Below are positions 21,378-33,016 of a DNA stretch of 64,000 bases, in pieces. Below the pieces are notes generated by a model. The model was not told where the DNA came from and searched no databases. It saw nothing but the letters and a program-made list of their open reading frames with translations. Each line of letters starts with the position of its first letter. Position 1 is the first letter of the stretch. This DNA comes from Arachis hypogaea (taxonomy: Eukaryota > Streptophyta > Magnoliopsida > Fabales > Fabaceae), in the NCBI RefSeq assembly GCF_003086295.3, contig NC_092045.1:23162890-23226889 (forward strand). Reading direction: 5' to 3'. A program made the translations under genes and the position numbers.

Positions 21378-22502
21378 ATGGCATCCAAGGCCGGAGAAAC
21401 CTCTAGAAAGAGGAAAGGGAAGGCAAAAGCCTCCACCTCCGAGTCATGGGAGATGGATAGGTTCATCTCAAGGGTGCATCAAGACCACTTCTATGAAGTT
21501 GTGGCCTTGAAGAAGGTGATCCCCGAGGTCCCCTTTTCACTCAAAAAGGGTGAATATCCGGAAATCCGACATGAGATCCGAAGAAGAGGTTGGGAAGTTC
21601 TTACCAACCCCATTCAACAAGTCGGAATCTTGATGGTTCAAGAGTTCTATGCCAATGCATGGATCACCAAGAACCATGACCAAAGTGTGAACCCGAATCC
21701 AAAGAATTATCTTACTATGGTTCGGGGGAAATACTTGGATTTTAGTCCGGAGAGTGTGAGGGTGGCGTTCAACTTGCCTATGATGCAAGGAGATGAACAT
21801 CCTTACACAAGAAGGGTCAACTTTGATCAAAGGTTGGACCAAGTCCTCACAGTCATATGTGAAGAGGGCGCACAATGGAAGCAAGATTCAAGGGGAAAGC
21901 CGGTCCAATTGAGAAGGCATGACCTCAAGCCCGTGGCTAGAGGATGGTTAGAGTTCATACAACGCTCAATCATTCCCACTAGCAACCGGTCCGAAGTTAC
22001 CATAGATCGGGCTATCATGATCCATAGCATCATGATTGGAGAAGAAATAGAGGTTCATGAGGTCATAGCTCAAGAACTCTATAAGGTGGCGGACAAGACC
22101 TCCACCTTGGCAAGGTTAGCCTTTCCTCATCTCATTTGTCACCTCTGTTATTCAGTTGGAGTTGACATAGAGGGAGACATCCCCATTGATGAGGACAAGC
22201 CCATCACCAAGAAAAGGATGGAGTACACAAGAGATCCTACTCATCATGAGATCCCTGAGATTCCTCAAGGGATGAATTTTCCTCCACAAAACTATTGGGA
22301 GCAACTAAACACCTCCCTAGGAGAGTTGAGTTCCAACATGGGACAACTAAGGGTGGAGCATCAAGAACACTCCATCATCCTTCATGAAATTAGAGAAGAT
22401 CAAAGAATCATGAGGGAGGAGCAACAAAGACAAGGAAGAGACATTGAGGAGCTCAAGCACTCCATAGGATCTTCAAGAGCAAGAAAGAGCTGCCATCACT
22501 AA
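21378..22502 (+). CDS. A2 ORF2, plant transposon-protein-like
   Basis: This 374-residue open frame starts MASKAG with a basic, possibly nuclear-targeting stretch (SRKRKGKAK, residues 9-17). A conserved region of about residues 25-280 includes EIRRRGWEVL, FYANAW, PYTRRV, RGWLEF and CHLCYSVGVDIEGD. Residues about 320-366 are a charged heptad-like coiled coil (HQEHSIILHEIREDQ, EEQQRQGRDIEELK). It has no RT, integrase or zinc-finger motif. The central part resembles the uncharacterised plant transposon-protein domain (Pfam PF20167 type) associated with Athila ORFs. Its own TATA box and leader suggest separate transcription. Function unknown; a Gag-, RNA- or DNA-binding accessory role is a guess. 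Confidence 0.8.
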   Translation: MASKAGETSRKRKGKAKASTSESWEMDRFISRVHQDHFYEVVALKKVIPEVPFSLKKGEYPEIRHEIRRRGWEVLTNPIQQVGILMVQEFYANAWITKNHDQSVNPNPKNYLTMVRGKYLDFSPESVRVAFNLPMMQGDEHPYTRRVNFDQRLDQVLTVICEEGAQWKQDSRGKPVQLRRHDLKPVARGWLEFIQRSIIPTSNRSEVTIDRAIMIHSIMIGEEIEVHEVIAQELYKVADKTSTLARLAFPHLICHLCYSVGVDIEGDIPIDEDKPITKKRMEYTRDPTHHEIPEIPQGMNFPPQNYWEQLNTSLGELSSNMGQLRVEHQEHSIILHEIREDQRIMREEQQRQGRDIEELKHSIGSSRARKSCHH

Positions 22503-23359
22503 GGTGGACCCGTTCCTTGATTTCCTTGTTATTTATTCTTCTGTTTTTCGAATTTTATGCTTATGATTATCCATGTTTGTGTCTTGTGATCATTAGTGTC
22601 TTAGTGTCTATGCCTTAAAGTTATGAATGTCCTATGAATCCATCACCTTTCTTGAATAAAAATGTGTTTAATTGAAAAAGGAAGAATTGCATGAATTTTG
22701 AATTTTATAACAGTTTAATTATTTTGATGTGGTGGCAATATTTTTGTTCTCTGAATGTATGCTTAAACAGTGCATATGTATCTTGAATTTGTGGTTCATG
22801 AATGTTGGCTCTTGAAAGAATGATGAAAAAGGAGACATGTTACTGAGGATCTGAAAAATTATTAAAATGATTCTTGAAGCAAGAAAAAGCTATTCAAAAA
22901 AAAAAAGAAGAAAAAAAGAGAAAGAAAACGAAAAGAAATAGAGAAATAAGAGTTGTGATCCAAGGCAAATAAGAGTGTGCTTAAGAACCCTGGACACCTC
23001 TAATTGGGGACTTTAGCAAAGCTGAGTCACAATCTGAAAAGGTTCACCCAATTATGTGTCTGTGGCATGTATGTATCCGGTGGTAATATTGGAAGACAGA
23101 GTGCTTTGGGCCACAGCCAAGACTCAATAAATAGCTATGTTCAAGAATCATCATACTTTACTAGGAGAATCATTAACACTATCTGGACTCTGAGTTCCTA
23201 AAGAAGCCAACCATTCTGAATTTCAAAGGATAGAGTGAGATGCCAAAACTGTTCAGAGGCAAAAAGTTAAAAGCCCCGCTCATCTAATTAATACTGATCT
23301 TCACAGATGTTTTTGGAATTCATTGCATATTCTCTTCTTTTTATCTTGTTTGATTTTTA
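22503..23359 (+). other. A2 3' untranslated region
   Basis: Noncoding, parallel to A1 10974-11847, with a purine tract at about 22894-22950 and a conserved block at 22970-23300. Confidence 0.6.
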
Positions 23360-23397
23360 GTTGCTTGGGGACAAGCAACAATTTAAGTTTGGTGTTG
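23360..23397 (+). other. A2 terminal hairpin and PPT-like motif
   Basis: GTTGCTTG-GGGA-CAAGCAAC (23360-23379) is followed by TTTAAGTTTGGTGTTG, directly abutting the 3' LTR. Confidence 0.7.
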
Positions 23398-25168
23398 TGA
23401 TGAGCGGATAATTTGTATACTTTTTGGCATTGTTTTTAGTATGTTTTTGTTATGATCTAGTTAGTTTTTAGTATATTTTTATTAGTTTTTAGTTAAAATT
23501 CACTTTTCTGGACTTTACTATGAGTTTGTGTGTTTTTCTGTGATTTCAGGTATTTTCTGGCTGAAATTGAGGGACCTGAGCAAAAATCTGATTCAGAGAC
23601 CAAAAAGGACTGCAGATGCTGTTGGATTCTGACCTCCCTGCACTCGAAGTGGATTTTCTGGAGCTACAGAAGCCCAATTGGCGCGCTCTCAACGGCGTTG
23701 GAAAGTAGACATCCTGGGCTTTCCAGCAATATATGATAGTCCATACTTTGCCCAAGATTTGATGGCCCAAACCGGCGTTCAAAGTCACCTCAAGAAATCC
23801 CAGCGTTAAACGCTGGAACTGGCACCCAAATGGGAGTTAAACGCCCAAACTGGCACTAAAGCTGGCGTTTAACTCCAAGAAGAGTCTCTGCACGAAAAAT
23901 GCTTCATTGCTCAGCCCAAGCACACACCAAGTGGGCCCGGAAGTGGATTTTTATGTCATTTACTCATCTCTGTACACCTTAGGTTACTAGTTCTTATAAG
24001 TAGGACCTTTTACTATTGTATTTTTCATCTTTAGATCTTTGGATCTTTTGATCACTTTAGATCTTAAGAGGACTTTGGTAGCTATCTTCATTTTGTATGC
24101 TATCTTAGATCATTGGGAGGCTGGCCATTCGGCCATGCCTAGACCTTATGCTTATGTATTTTCAACGGTGGAGTTTCTACACACCATAGATTAAGGTGTG
24201 GAGCTCTGCTGTACCTCGAGTATTAATGCAATTACTATTGTTCTTCCATTCAATTCCGCTTGTTCTTTATCCAAGATATCACTTGTTCTTCAACTTGATG
24301 AAGGTGATGATTGACGCCCATCACCATTCTCACCCATGAACAAAGTGACTGACAACCACTCTTGTTCTACAAGCGTTCAAGGCTCCAGTGAATATCTCTT
24401 GGATTCCTGATTGCACGATGCATGGTTGATCGCCTGACAACCGAGTGCTCGCCTGACAAACGAGCCAACCATTCCGTGAGATCAGAGTCTTCGTGGTATA
24501 GGCGAGAACTGATGGCAGCATTCAAGAGAATCCGGAAGGTCTAACCTTGTCTGTGGTATTCTGAGTAGGATTCAATGACTGAATGACTGTGACGTGCTTC
24601 AAACTCCTGAGGGCGGGGCGTTAGTGACAGACGCAAAAGAATCACTGGATTCTATTCCGGCCTGATTGAGAACCGACAGATGAATTCCGCTATGCTGTGA
24701 CAGAGCATATACAAATCGCTTTCACTGAGAGGATGGGAGGTAGCCACTGACAACGGTGAAACCCTTGCTTAAGCTTGCCATGGAAAGGAGTAAGAAGGAT
24801 TGGATGAAGGCAGTAGGAAAGCAGAGAGACGGAAGGGAAGGCATCTTCATGCGCTTATCTGAAGTTCCTACCAATGAATTACATAAGTATCTCTATCTTT
24901 ACTTTTGTGTTATTTTCGTTCATCACTATATCCATTTGAGTTTGCCTGACTAAGATTTACAAGATGACCATAGCTTGCTTCAATACTAACAATCTCCGTG
25001 GGATCGACCCTTACTCACGTAAGGTTTATTACTTGGACGACCCAGTGCACTTGCTGGTTAGTTGTGCGAAGTTGTGTAATGCCATGGTATTGAGCTACCA
25101 AGTTTTTGGGGTTCATGACCGGGGATTATGAGAGTTGTGAAAAGTATTGTTCACAATTTCGCGCACCA
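23398..25168 (+). repeat. A2 3' LTR
   Basis: This 1771-bp copy is almost identical to 14676-16446, with palindromes at about 23770-23874, TATA at 23995-24002 and end GCGCACCA. Target duplication GGTAC follows. Confidence 0.95.
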
Positions 25169-25173
25169 GGTAC

Positions 25174-26285
25174 TGTCTGCTTTATTTTTATACTTGCTTC
25201 TGAGCTTTTTCTTCTCCTATGTTGTAACTTGTCTTTTGTGGTTGATTTTGTGTTTTTCAGAGATGTCGAAGAATAATGATTCTATGAAGGCCTACAAGAA
25301 GGCGAAGAAGGCAACTGCTGCTTTAAACATTTCGGCCAAGGCGGCCGGAGAAGGATCTTCCCAGGTTCCAGTTAAACCTCCTGTACCTAGTTCTCCCGGG
25401 CTGAGAAAGGCAATTCCTACTCCTCGGGTTCGTTTGGTCGATCCTCCACAATCTTCTGCTGCAGCTTCTGGTGCCCCTCCTAGTAAGAAGCAAAAAACAT
25501 CCGAGCCCTTTAACCTGGATGCCCTGGATTTTAATGCTATCGAGTTTGTTGACCAGCAAATTGCCCCCCTATGGTGGGCTTTCTATGGACGACGTTTCTC
25601 TTCTTCAGTATCTGGATTTTATCACCAAAAGTAGTGTGAAGATGGCTCATATGGGTGCGGCTATATTCCGAACAGTTTAGGGGATTCCGATTCATGCCAC
25701 AAAATCCTTCATGGAAGAGGCCAAGTCGGAATTTGATCGAATCAAGGTCTGAAGGAGGAGTTGGAGGTGAAGTTGGCAAAGGTGGAGAAGGAGCTGGAGG
25801 GTGAGAAGGCCAGTTCTATTGCCTTGGCTGCTTCTTTGAAGCTGGCCGAGGACATGGCACTGAAAGATAAGGATAGCTATGTCTCGGCTTATAGGGAATT
25901 GATGCATCTTCGGGAGGATTTGGAAATTGCTCGGGTTAATTATGGTGAGCTTCAGGGTCACCTTGTGGGTAGCGTAACTGCCGCCTTCGAGAACCTGATG
26001 GAGCAGTTCCGGGTTGTTGCTCCTGATGCCGACTTGACTCTCATCAGCCTGGACAATGTCGTGAGGGATGGTAAGATTGTCTCTGATGACCAGGATGATG
26101 ATGAGACTGATCCTCCCCCAGTGCCTTCTCTTAAGGTGTCGACCTCCTCTGTTCCTCCCGTTACATCTGATCCGGATTGCCAGATTCTGAACCGGGATGA
26201 TGGAACCGTAGATGCTGTGCCCCTTCAGACTCGCACTCCTTCTCCCCATACTGATGCTACCGGGAAGGCTCCTGATCTTAGTTGA
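25174..26285 (+). pseudogene. Element T antisense gene, piece 3
   Basis: Sequence after the A2 insertion begins intron-like and ends in TTTTTCAG at about 25260. The reading MSKNND from 25263 gives a Lys/Ala-rich then Pro/Ser-rich segment. A frameshift near 25565 (run of C) moves it to another frame to a TAG near 25680; the C-terminal part (25761-26285) is a coiled coil (KLAKVEKELEGEKA) and an acidic Pro/Ser tail ending at TGA. Together with 13879-14670 it forms one spliced gene on the strand opposite gag-pol, as reported for Tat-lineage extra ORFs. It is inactive: several stops, a frameshift, and two elements in or beside its introns. Confidence 0.7.
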
Positions 26286-26649
26286 TCTTTTTTTCTGAAT
26301 GTTTGTGTAAATAGCCTGATTTGTGGGCTTTTGAACTTGTTTTTGTGAATGTTGTTTTATTGACTGTTGATACTCTAGTTGCTATTTCTAGCAACTTATT
26401 TTGAAAACAAAATGGTTTCTCTGAGGTTGATTTCGGTGGCCTCTTTGAAGCTTTATCATACTATGCTTCCCTTGTGCTCTAGCAGGGTGTCTGTCGGAAT
26501 CTCGCTGCTTGGCCTCTTTAGATTGCTTTTATACTTTTTGTTTGTAGCTTGGATCCTTTTGAGGTCGTGACTTGTGAGGGATCCGACTTGTTTTTCGGTT
26601 TCCTTGCTTTTGTTTTGTATTTTAGCGCCTTATAACTGATTTTTTTTTA
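26286..26649. other. Element T, 3' flank of antisense gene
   Basis: T-rich sequence without a supported ORF, between the antisense gene stop and the tandem repeat. Confidence 0.5.
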
Positions 26650-27325
26650 TGTTGGTCCCCTTCTAAGTTATTTTTGTAATCCTCTTTTTTGGGCCTTTGC
26701 CAGGTCTCTTTAAGGGATTATTTTTATAACTTATCGTTATAGGAAGCCGACTTCGTTAGGTCGATCTCTTCTAAGTTTTTTTTGTAATCCTCTTTCTTGG
26801 ACCTTTGGTAGGTCTCTTTCAGGGATTACTTTTACAACTTGTTTTGTAGGAAACCGACTTCGTTAGGTCGATCTCTTCTAAGTTGTTTTTGTAATCCTCT
26901 TTCTTGGACCTTTGGTAGGTCTCTTTTAGGGATTACTTTTACAACTTATTTTGTAGGAAACCAACTTCGTTAGGTCAATCTCTTCTAAGTTGTTTTTGTA
27001 ATTCTCTTTCTTGGACCTTTGATAGGTCTCTTTCAGGGATTACTTTTACAACTTGTTTTGTAGGAAACCGAATTCGTTAGGTCGATCTCTTCTAAGTTGT
27101 TTTTGTAATCCTCTTTTTTGGACCTTTGATAGGTCTCTTTCAGGGATTACTTTTACAACTTGTTTTGTAGGAAACCGACTTCATTAGGTCGATCTCTTCT
27201 AAGTTGTTTTTGTAATCCTCTTTCTTGGACCTTTGGTAGGTCTCTTTCAGGGATTACTTTTACAACTTGTTTTGTAGGAAACCGACTTCGTTAGGTCGAT
27301 CTCTTCTAAGTTATAGCAATTCCTT
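26650..27325 (-). repeat. 107-bp tandem repeat in element T
   Basis: The landmark TCGATCTCTTCTAAG recurs at about 26761, 26868, 26975, 27082, 27189 and 27296, an exact 107-bp period. Copies at the left edge are more diverged. It lies between integrase and the 3' end of the element, where Tat/Ogre elements are known to carry variable tandem repeats that can seed satellites. Confidence 0.9.
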
Positions 27326-27847
27326 TTTAATAGGGTTGGCCAGACCTCTTTCCAGGGATTTGCTGATAACTTGGACTGGTTTGATCCGATTTTTTAATAT
27401 TCGGCCAGTCTCTTTTTTTAAGTTATTATATAGCAATCCGTAAGACCTCATCAGGTTCTTTTTCGGGATAAATTTCGATAACTTCTTGCATTATTCTATG
27501 TTCATCTTTTGCCGATTTGTAGATTTTGGTTTCTGTCCTGGTTTAATCGACCTTTGGGTGAATCGCGTTTTCACCTTTGTCGGTCGATTATTCCTTTAAA
27601 GATCATGTAGTGAAACTGTTCTTCACTTCTTGTTCGATCTGTTGCTTTATAATCGGACGATGAATGCTTCAGATTAATGCGTCTTGAGCATTTGTAGAAT
27701 ATCTGAAATGTATTTTTATTTAAAGAAAGTGCAAATATATACAGGCGGGAGTTTTTTATACCCTTAAGTCGGATTAAATCTCAATCTTGACGCCTCAATA
27801 AAAAACCTTTTCAGGAAAAAGAGTGCGTCTTGTGATGAGACTTTTAT
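27326..27847 (-). other. Element T spacer between integrase and tandem repeat
   Basis: No supported ORF; decayed remnants of the 107-bp unit extend to about 27480. Confidence 0.5.
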
Positions 27848-29263
27848 CTAACTATAGTACCTTCTTAGGTTACAGGCGTGCCATGATCTGGGGAGTTCTC
27901 GTCTTTTGAGTTTGGACAGTCTGTAGTAGCCCTTCCCAAGTACTTCTGTGACTCGGTAGGGTCCTTTCCAATTAGCTGCCAGCTTTCCTTCTCCAGGTCG
28001 AGTTGTTCCAATATCATTTCGGATTAAGATGAGATCATTCTCTGCGAAATCTCTTGGCACTACCCTCTGATTATACCTGGAAGCCATTCGTCACTTTAAT
28101 GCCTCTTCTCTGATCCGAGCTCTTTCTTGGATTTCTGGAAGTAGGTCGAGCTCTTCTCTTTGGAGTTGAGAATTTGTTTGCTCATTGTAGTGGACTACTC
28201 GGGGAGATCCTTCTTCGACCTCTATTGGAATCATTGCCTCCACTCCGTATGCTAGTCGGAATGGTGATTCGTTCGTGGTGGAATGGGGGGTCGTCCGATA
28301 CGCCCATAGGACTTGTGGAAGTTCCTCGGCCCAAGTCCCCTTTGCTTCTTGCAGTCTATGCTTCAACCCGGCCAATATGACTTTGTTGGCCGCTTCGGCT
28401 TGTCCATTGGCTTGGGGATGTTCAACGGAGGTGAACTGGTGTTTTATATTCAAGTCGGCCACTAACTTTCTGAAGACTGCATCCGTGAATTGGGTGTCAT
28501 TGTCTGTGGTGATGGAGTATGGGACCCCAAACCTTGTAACGATGTTCCTATATAGGAATTTCCGGCTTCTTTGAGCAGTAGCATTGGCTAGGGGTTCTGC
28601 TTCGATCCATTTCGTGAAATAGTCTACTCCTACTATGAGAAATTTTACTTGTCCCGATCCCTGTGGGAAGGGTCCGAAAAGATCGAGTCCCCATTTTGCA
28701 AATGGCCAGGGTGAGGTCACGCTAATGAGTTTTTCTGGCGGGGCAATGTGAAAGTTGGCATGCTTTTGACATGGTGGGCATGTCTTTACAAATTCTGTAG
28801 CTTCCTTTCGTAGAGTTGGCCAATAGAATCCTGCCCGAAGTACTTTTTTGGTGAGAGCTTGTGCTCCGAGATGGTTGCCACAAATGCCGCTGTGTACTTC
28901 TTCCAAGACTTCCTTTGTATTGGATGTCGGGACGCATTTTAACAATGGTGTTGAGATCCCTCTTTTGTATAGGATTTTGTTTATGATAGTGTAGCACTGT
29001 GCCTCCCTTTTTAACCTCTTTGCCTCCTTTTCATCTGTGGGAAGCGCTTCTGTTTTGAGGTAGTTAATTATGGGGTTCATCCATCCTTGATCCCGACCTG
29101 TTATGGCTAGGATTTTTTCTTCTTCCGATATTGATGGGTTCTGTAGTATTTCTTGGATGAGGCTTCTATTGTTGCCCCCTGGTTTGGTGCTGGCTAGCTT
29201 TGAGAGCGCGTCAGCTCGGGCATTTTGCTCGCGGGGGTATGTGGCAGATCCTATATTCTCCAA
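27848..29263 (-). pseudogene. Element T integrase (frameshifted from pol)
   Basis: This is the C-terminal part of pol. It has an HHCC zinc region (HSGICGNH ... CPPCQKH, plus about 28740-28910) and a DDE core with LDLFGPF, TDNDTQF and NGQAEAANK supplying D, D and E. The C-terminal region (GPYRVTEVLGKGYY) ends RRYYS at 27848. It is out of frame with the upstream pol because one C is inserted near 29240. A TGA at 28088-28090 further splits it; the frame continues on both sides. Integrase would insert element DNA in the nucleus; this copy cannot be made intact. Confidence 0.9.
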
Positions 29264-30014
29264 GTTGTCCGAGCTGTTCTTTGGTTTTATCCAAATATTT
29301 TTTCATGGTAGGATCTTTGGCTTGGTAGCTTCCCGTTATTTATGAGGTAACGACTTGTGAGTCACTGTAGATGTTGAGTTTCTGAGCTCCATCTTCCCTA
29401 GCCAGCTTCAAACCAGCTAATAACGCTTCGTATTCTGCTTGGTTGTCTGAGGCCGGGAATCCGAATTTCAGGGAAAGCTCAAGTTGGATTCCTTGGTTGC
29501 TTTCGATTATCACACCTGCACCGCTTTCGGCTTTATTTGAGGAACCGTCCACATATATGTTCCACTCTATGGGGATTTCTGTGGTGTCTGTGAATTCTGC
29601 AATGAAGTCGGCCAGGTATTGTGATTTAATGGCTGTCCGTGCCTCGTATTGGAGGTCGAACTCGGACAACTCGATTGCCCACTATAGGATTCTTCCTGCT
29701 AGATCTGTTTTCTGCAGTATTCCTTTTATGGGCTGGTTGGTCCGAACTTTGATGGTGTGCGCTTGGAAGTATGGGCGAAGTCGTCGGGATGTGAGTATCA
29801 AAGCGTAGGCGAACTTCTCTATTTTCTGGTAGTTCAGCTCTGACCCCTGTAGTGCTTTACTAATGAAGTAGACGGGTTGTTGTCCCCCTTCATCTTCTCT
29901 AATTAGTGCTGAGGCTATTGCTCAACTTCCTACAGTGGGGTATAGTATGAGTGGTTCCCCCTTTCGTGGTCGAGATAGGATGGGGGGCTGTCCCAGGAAT
30001 TCTTTAAAGTCTCA
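29264..30014 (-). pseudogene. Element T RNase H plus second (aRNH-like) RNase H
   Basis: Same frame as the upstream RT but broken by TGA (30012-30014), TGA near 29920, TAG near 29690 and TAA at 29340. The first part is the usual RNase H remnant (GGQQPVYF). After it comes a second RNase H-like domain with VDGSSN, NQAEYEALLAGL and IYSDSQ, giving D, E and D. A second, archaeal-type RNase H is diagnostic for the Tat branch. Confidence 0.82.
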
Positions 30015-32975
30015 GAAGGCTTGTTCACATTCCGTTGTCCACTCGAAGTTTTTTCCCTTCCTTAAGGTAGCGTAGAAGGGGAGGGATCTTATTGCTGACC
30101 CTGCTAGGAATCTGGACAAGGCCGCCAGTCTCCCATTGAGTTGTTGGACTTCTTTGACGCAGGTCGGGCTTTTCATGTTGAGTATGGCCTGGCATTTATC
30201 TGGATTTGCCTCGATTCCTCTTTGTGTGAGCATGAAGCCCAGGAATTTTCCTGCCTCTACTGCGAAGGTGCATTTAGCCGGGTTGAGTCGCATGTCGTGC
30301 TTCCATATGGTGTTGAACACTTGAACCAAGTTGGTTAGTAATGTTTCTTCACTTTGTGTCTTTATCAACATGTCGTCCACATAGACCTCCATGATTTTTC
30401 CGATGTCGTCTGAAAAGACTTTATTTATTAGCCTTTGATAAGTGGCTCCCGCATTCTTAAGGCCGAAAGGCATTACGATATAGCAATAATTTGCTTTTGG
30501 TGTAAGAAACGAGGTCTTTTCTTGATCCGGTGGATACATTGGAATCTGGTTGTAGCCTGAGTATGTGTCCATGAATGAGAGATACTTATATCCTAATGAG
30601 GCATCGACTAGAGCATCGATGCTTGGGAGTGGATAAGGGTCTTTTGGGCAGGCTTTGATAAGGTCGGTGTAGTCGGTGCACATTCGCCACTTCCCATTTG
30701 ACTTTTTCACCAAGACGACGTTTGCTAGCCATAGTGGGTATTTAACTTCTCTTATGAACCCTGCTTCTAGTAGTGCCTGTACTTGTTCTTCTACAGCTTG
30801 AGACCGATCTGGCCCGAGTTTTCTTCGTCTTTGTTGTACCGGCCGGGATCCCGGGTAGACTGCCAGCTTGTGGCTCATTAGTTCGGGATCTATGCCCAGC
30901 ATGTCGGCAGCTTTCCACGCGAAGAGATCAACATTATCTTGTAGAAACCGTAGTAGCGATTCTTTTGCGTCTCCTTTCAGGATCGTGCCAATATTAGTTG
31001 TTTTGTCCGAGGTATCTCCGATCTGGACTCTTTCTATTTCTCCTCCGGGTCGTGGGCGGAGTTCTTCTCGTCTCTGATCTCCGCCGAGTTCGATCGTGTG
31101 GAACTCTCCTTCTTCACCTCGGAGATTTAGTCTTTCGTTATAACAGCGATGCACCATCTTTTGATCTGCTTTTATTGTAGCTATCCCTTCTGTAGTTGGG
31201 AATTTCATACATAGATGTAGAGTTGAAACTATTTCTCCGAGTTGATTTAACGTTGTCCGACCTATTAAGGCATTGTAGGCTGAGCTTACGTCGACCACGA
31301 TATAATCTATCTTAAGTGTTCTGGATTGATTCCCCTTTCCGAAGGTTGTATGTAATGATACGTATCCTAGTGGCTGTACTGGGGTATCCCCAAGTCCGAA
31401 CAGGCTGTTCGGGTATGCTCTTATCTCTTTTTCTTCTAAGCCGAGTTTGTCGAAGGCAGTTTTGAATAAGATGTCGGCGGAGCTTCCTTGGTCAATTAAT
31501 GTGCGGTGGAGGTTGGCGTTTGCCAATATGATTATGATGACCATGGGGTCGTTGTGTCCTGAGATGATTCCGGATGCATCTTCTTTGGTAAACGTGATTG
31601 CTGGGATGTCTGGCACCTCTTTCTTGCCTTCGACATGATACACTTCCTTGAGGTATCGCTTGCGGGATGATTTGGAGATTCCTCCTCCAGCAAATCCACC
31701 GTGTATCACGTGGATATGTCTTTCAGGTGTGCGAGGTGATCGTTCAGATCGTCCGACATCTTCATCCCTTCTTCTTTTTCTTGGTTCTTCGTCTCGGTTG
31801 GCCAGGAACCGATCTAGTTTTCCTTCCCTAACTAACTTTTCTATGACGTTTTTCAAGTCAAAGCATTCGTTGGTGGAATGTCCTCGGACTCGATGGTACT
31901 CACAGTATTCGTTCCGATTTCCTCCTCCCCTTTTGCCTTTAAGTGGCCGAGCTGGGGGTATTTTTTCCGTATGGCAGACTTCTTTGTAAATATCTACCAA
32001 GGATACCCTAAGAGGGGTGTAGTTATGATATTTTTTGATTTTCTCTCCGGAGCGATCTTCTTTTTTCCTGGATTCTTTATCTTTATTTTGGTAGGCAGAA
32101 CCAAACCTTGAGGCTTCCCCAAGTCGAGAATTCTCCTCCATGTTGATGTACTTCTGCGCCCGTTCTTGTACTTTGTCTAGGGATGTCGGGTACCTCTTTG
32201 ATATAGATTGGCTAAATGGTCCTTCTTGTAGGCCATTAATGAGACCCATGATGGCAGCTTCTGTTGGTAGACTTTGTATATCCATGCATGTTTTGTTGAA
32301 TCTTTTCATGTAGTTGCGAAGGCTCTCCCGATCTCCTTGCTTGATCCCTAGTAGGCTGGGTGCGTGTTTAGCTTTGTCCTTTTGTATGGAAAATCGGGCC
32401 AGGAACTTTTTGGTCAGGTCGTCGAAACTCGAGATGGATTTTGGAGGTAGGTTATCGAACCATCTAATGGCTGTCTTGGTAAGAGTTGTTGGAAAGGCTT
32501 TGCAGCGAACTGCATCTAAGGCGTCAGTGAGGTACCTTCTACTTCTGAAGTTGCTGAGATTGTGGTTGCGGTCCGAGGTGCCGTCATATGGAGTCATATC
32601 CGGAAGTTTGAAATCTTTTGGGATTTTGGTCTTCATAATTTCCCTGGTGAATGGATCTTGATCTTTCTAAAAGCTATCCTCTATGGAGGGTCGTGTAGCT
32701 TTAGTTTTGAGATCGGCTTCGAGTTTCATAAGCTTATCTTCTAATTCTCGGCGCCGCCTTATCTCTCGACGTAGATCCTCTTCTTTTTCGCGTTGATGTT
32801 GGGCTTCTTTCTCAAGTTGCTTCAATTGATTTTGAAGTGCTTCTATGGCCCCGGGATTTGATGAATTTTTGTCACCATTGGATTTTGGAGTATCTTTAAG
32901 TATAGCATCCATGTTTTTGTATGGCGTTCTATCTTTCAAACCTGAGTCGTGGTCGTTGTCATGGTTGTCTGCCAT
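30015..32975 (-). pseudogene. Element T gag-protease-reverse transcriptase
   Basis: One frame runs from ATG 32975 (MADNHD) with a coiled coil (RREIRRRRELEDKL), a TAG stop at 32667-32669, and the gag domain (TPYDGTSD, IRWFDNLP, FLARFS, MKRFNK). A C/H-rich knuckle-like motif (CEYHRVRGHSTNEC) lies near 31880-31920. The protease motif LIDQGSS is at 31480-31500. The RT runs from about 30860, with MDTYSGYNQI, FGLKNAGATYQR and the catalytic YVDDM at 30369-30383, then LGFMLTQRGIEANPDK. Gag and pol are in the same frame, so a single polyprotein is expected. Function: capsid, processing and cDNA synthesis. The internal TAG makes it defective. Confidence 0.92.
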
Positions 32976-32997
32976 GGTGTTGGGATGACTTCCAGGG

Positions 32998-33015
32998 TCC
33001 CCGGCAATGGCGCCA
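32998..33015 (-). other. Element T primer binding site
   Basis: On the minus strand TGGCGCCATTGCCGGGGA starts one base inside the 5' LTR. It differs by one base from the A-family site and is likewise complementary to a tRNA-Asp-like 3' end. Confidence 0.75.
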
Positions 33016-33016
33016 A

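Larger units (their letters stand above)
14676..25168 (+). mobile_element. A2: young Athila-like non-autonomous LTR retrotransposon
   Basis: It is flanked by GGTAC at 14671-14675 and 25169-25173. The two 1771-bp LTRs differ at only three sites by my count (near 15226, 15989 and 16440 in the 5' copy), so it inserted recently. Internal order: primer site, leader with palindromes, 779-residue gag-protease, palindromes and TATA box, 374-residue ORF2, hairpin and PPT-like motif. Both ORFs are open. It has no reverse transcriptase or integrase and must be mobilised in trans by a related autonomous element. Confidence 0.95.

Noticed and set aside
30773..31180. Plus-strand ORFs opposite element T gag-pol
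   Set aside because: Shadows of the minus-strand polyprotein; the genuine antisense gene lies elsewhere (13879-26285).
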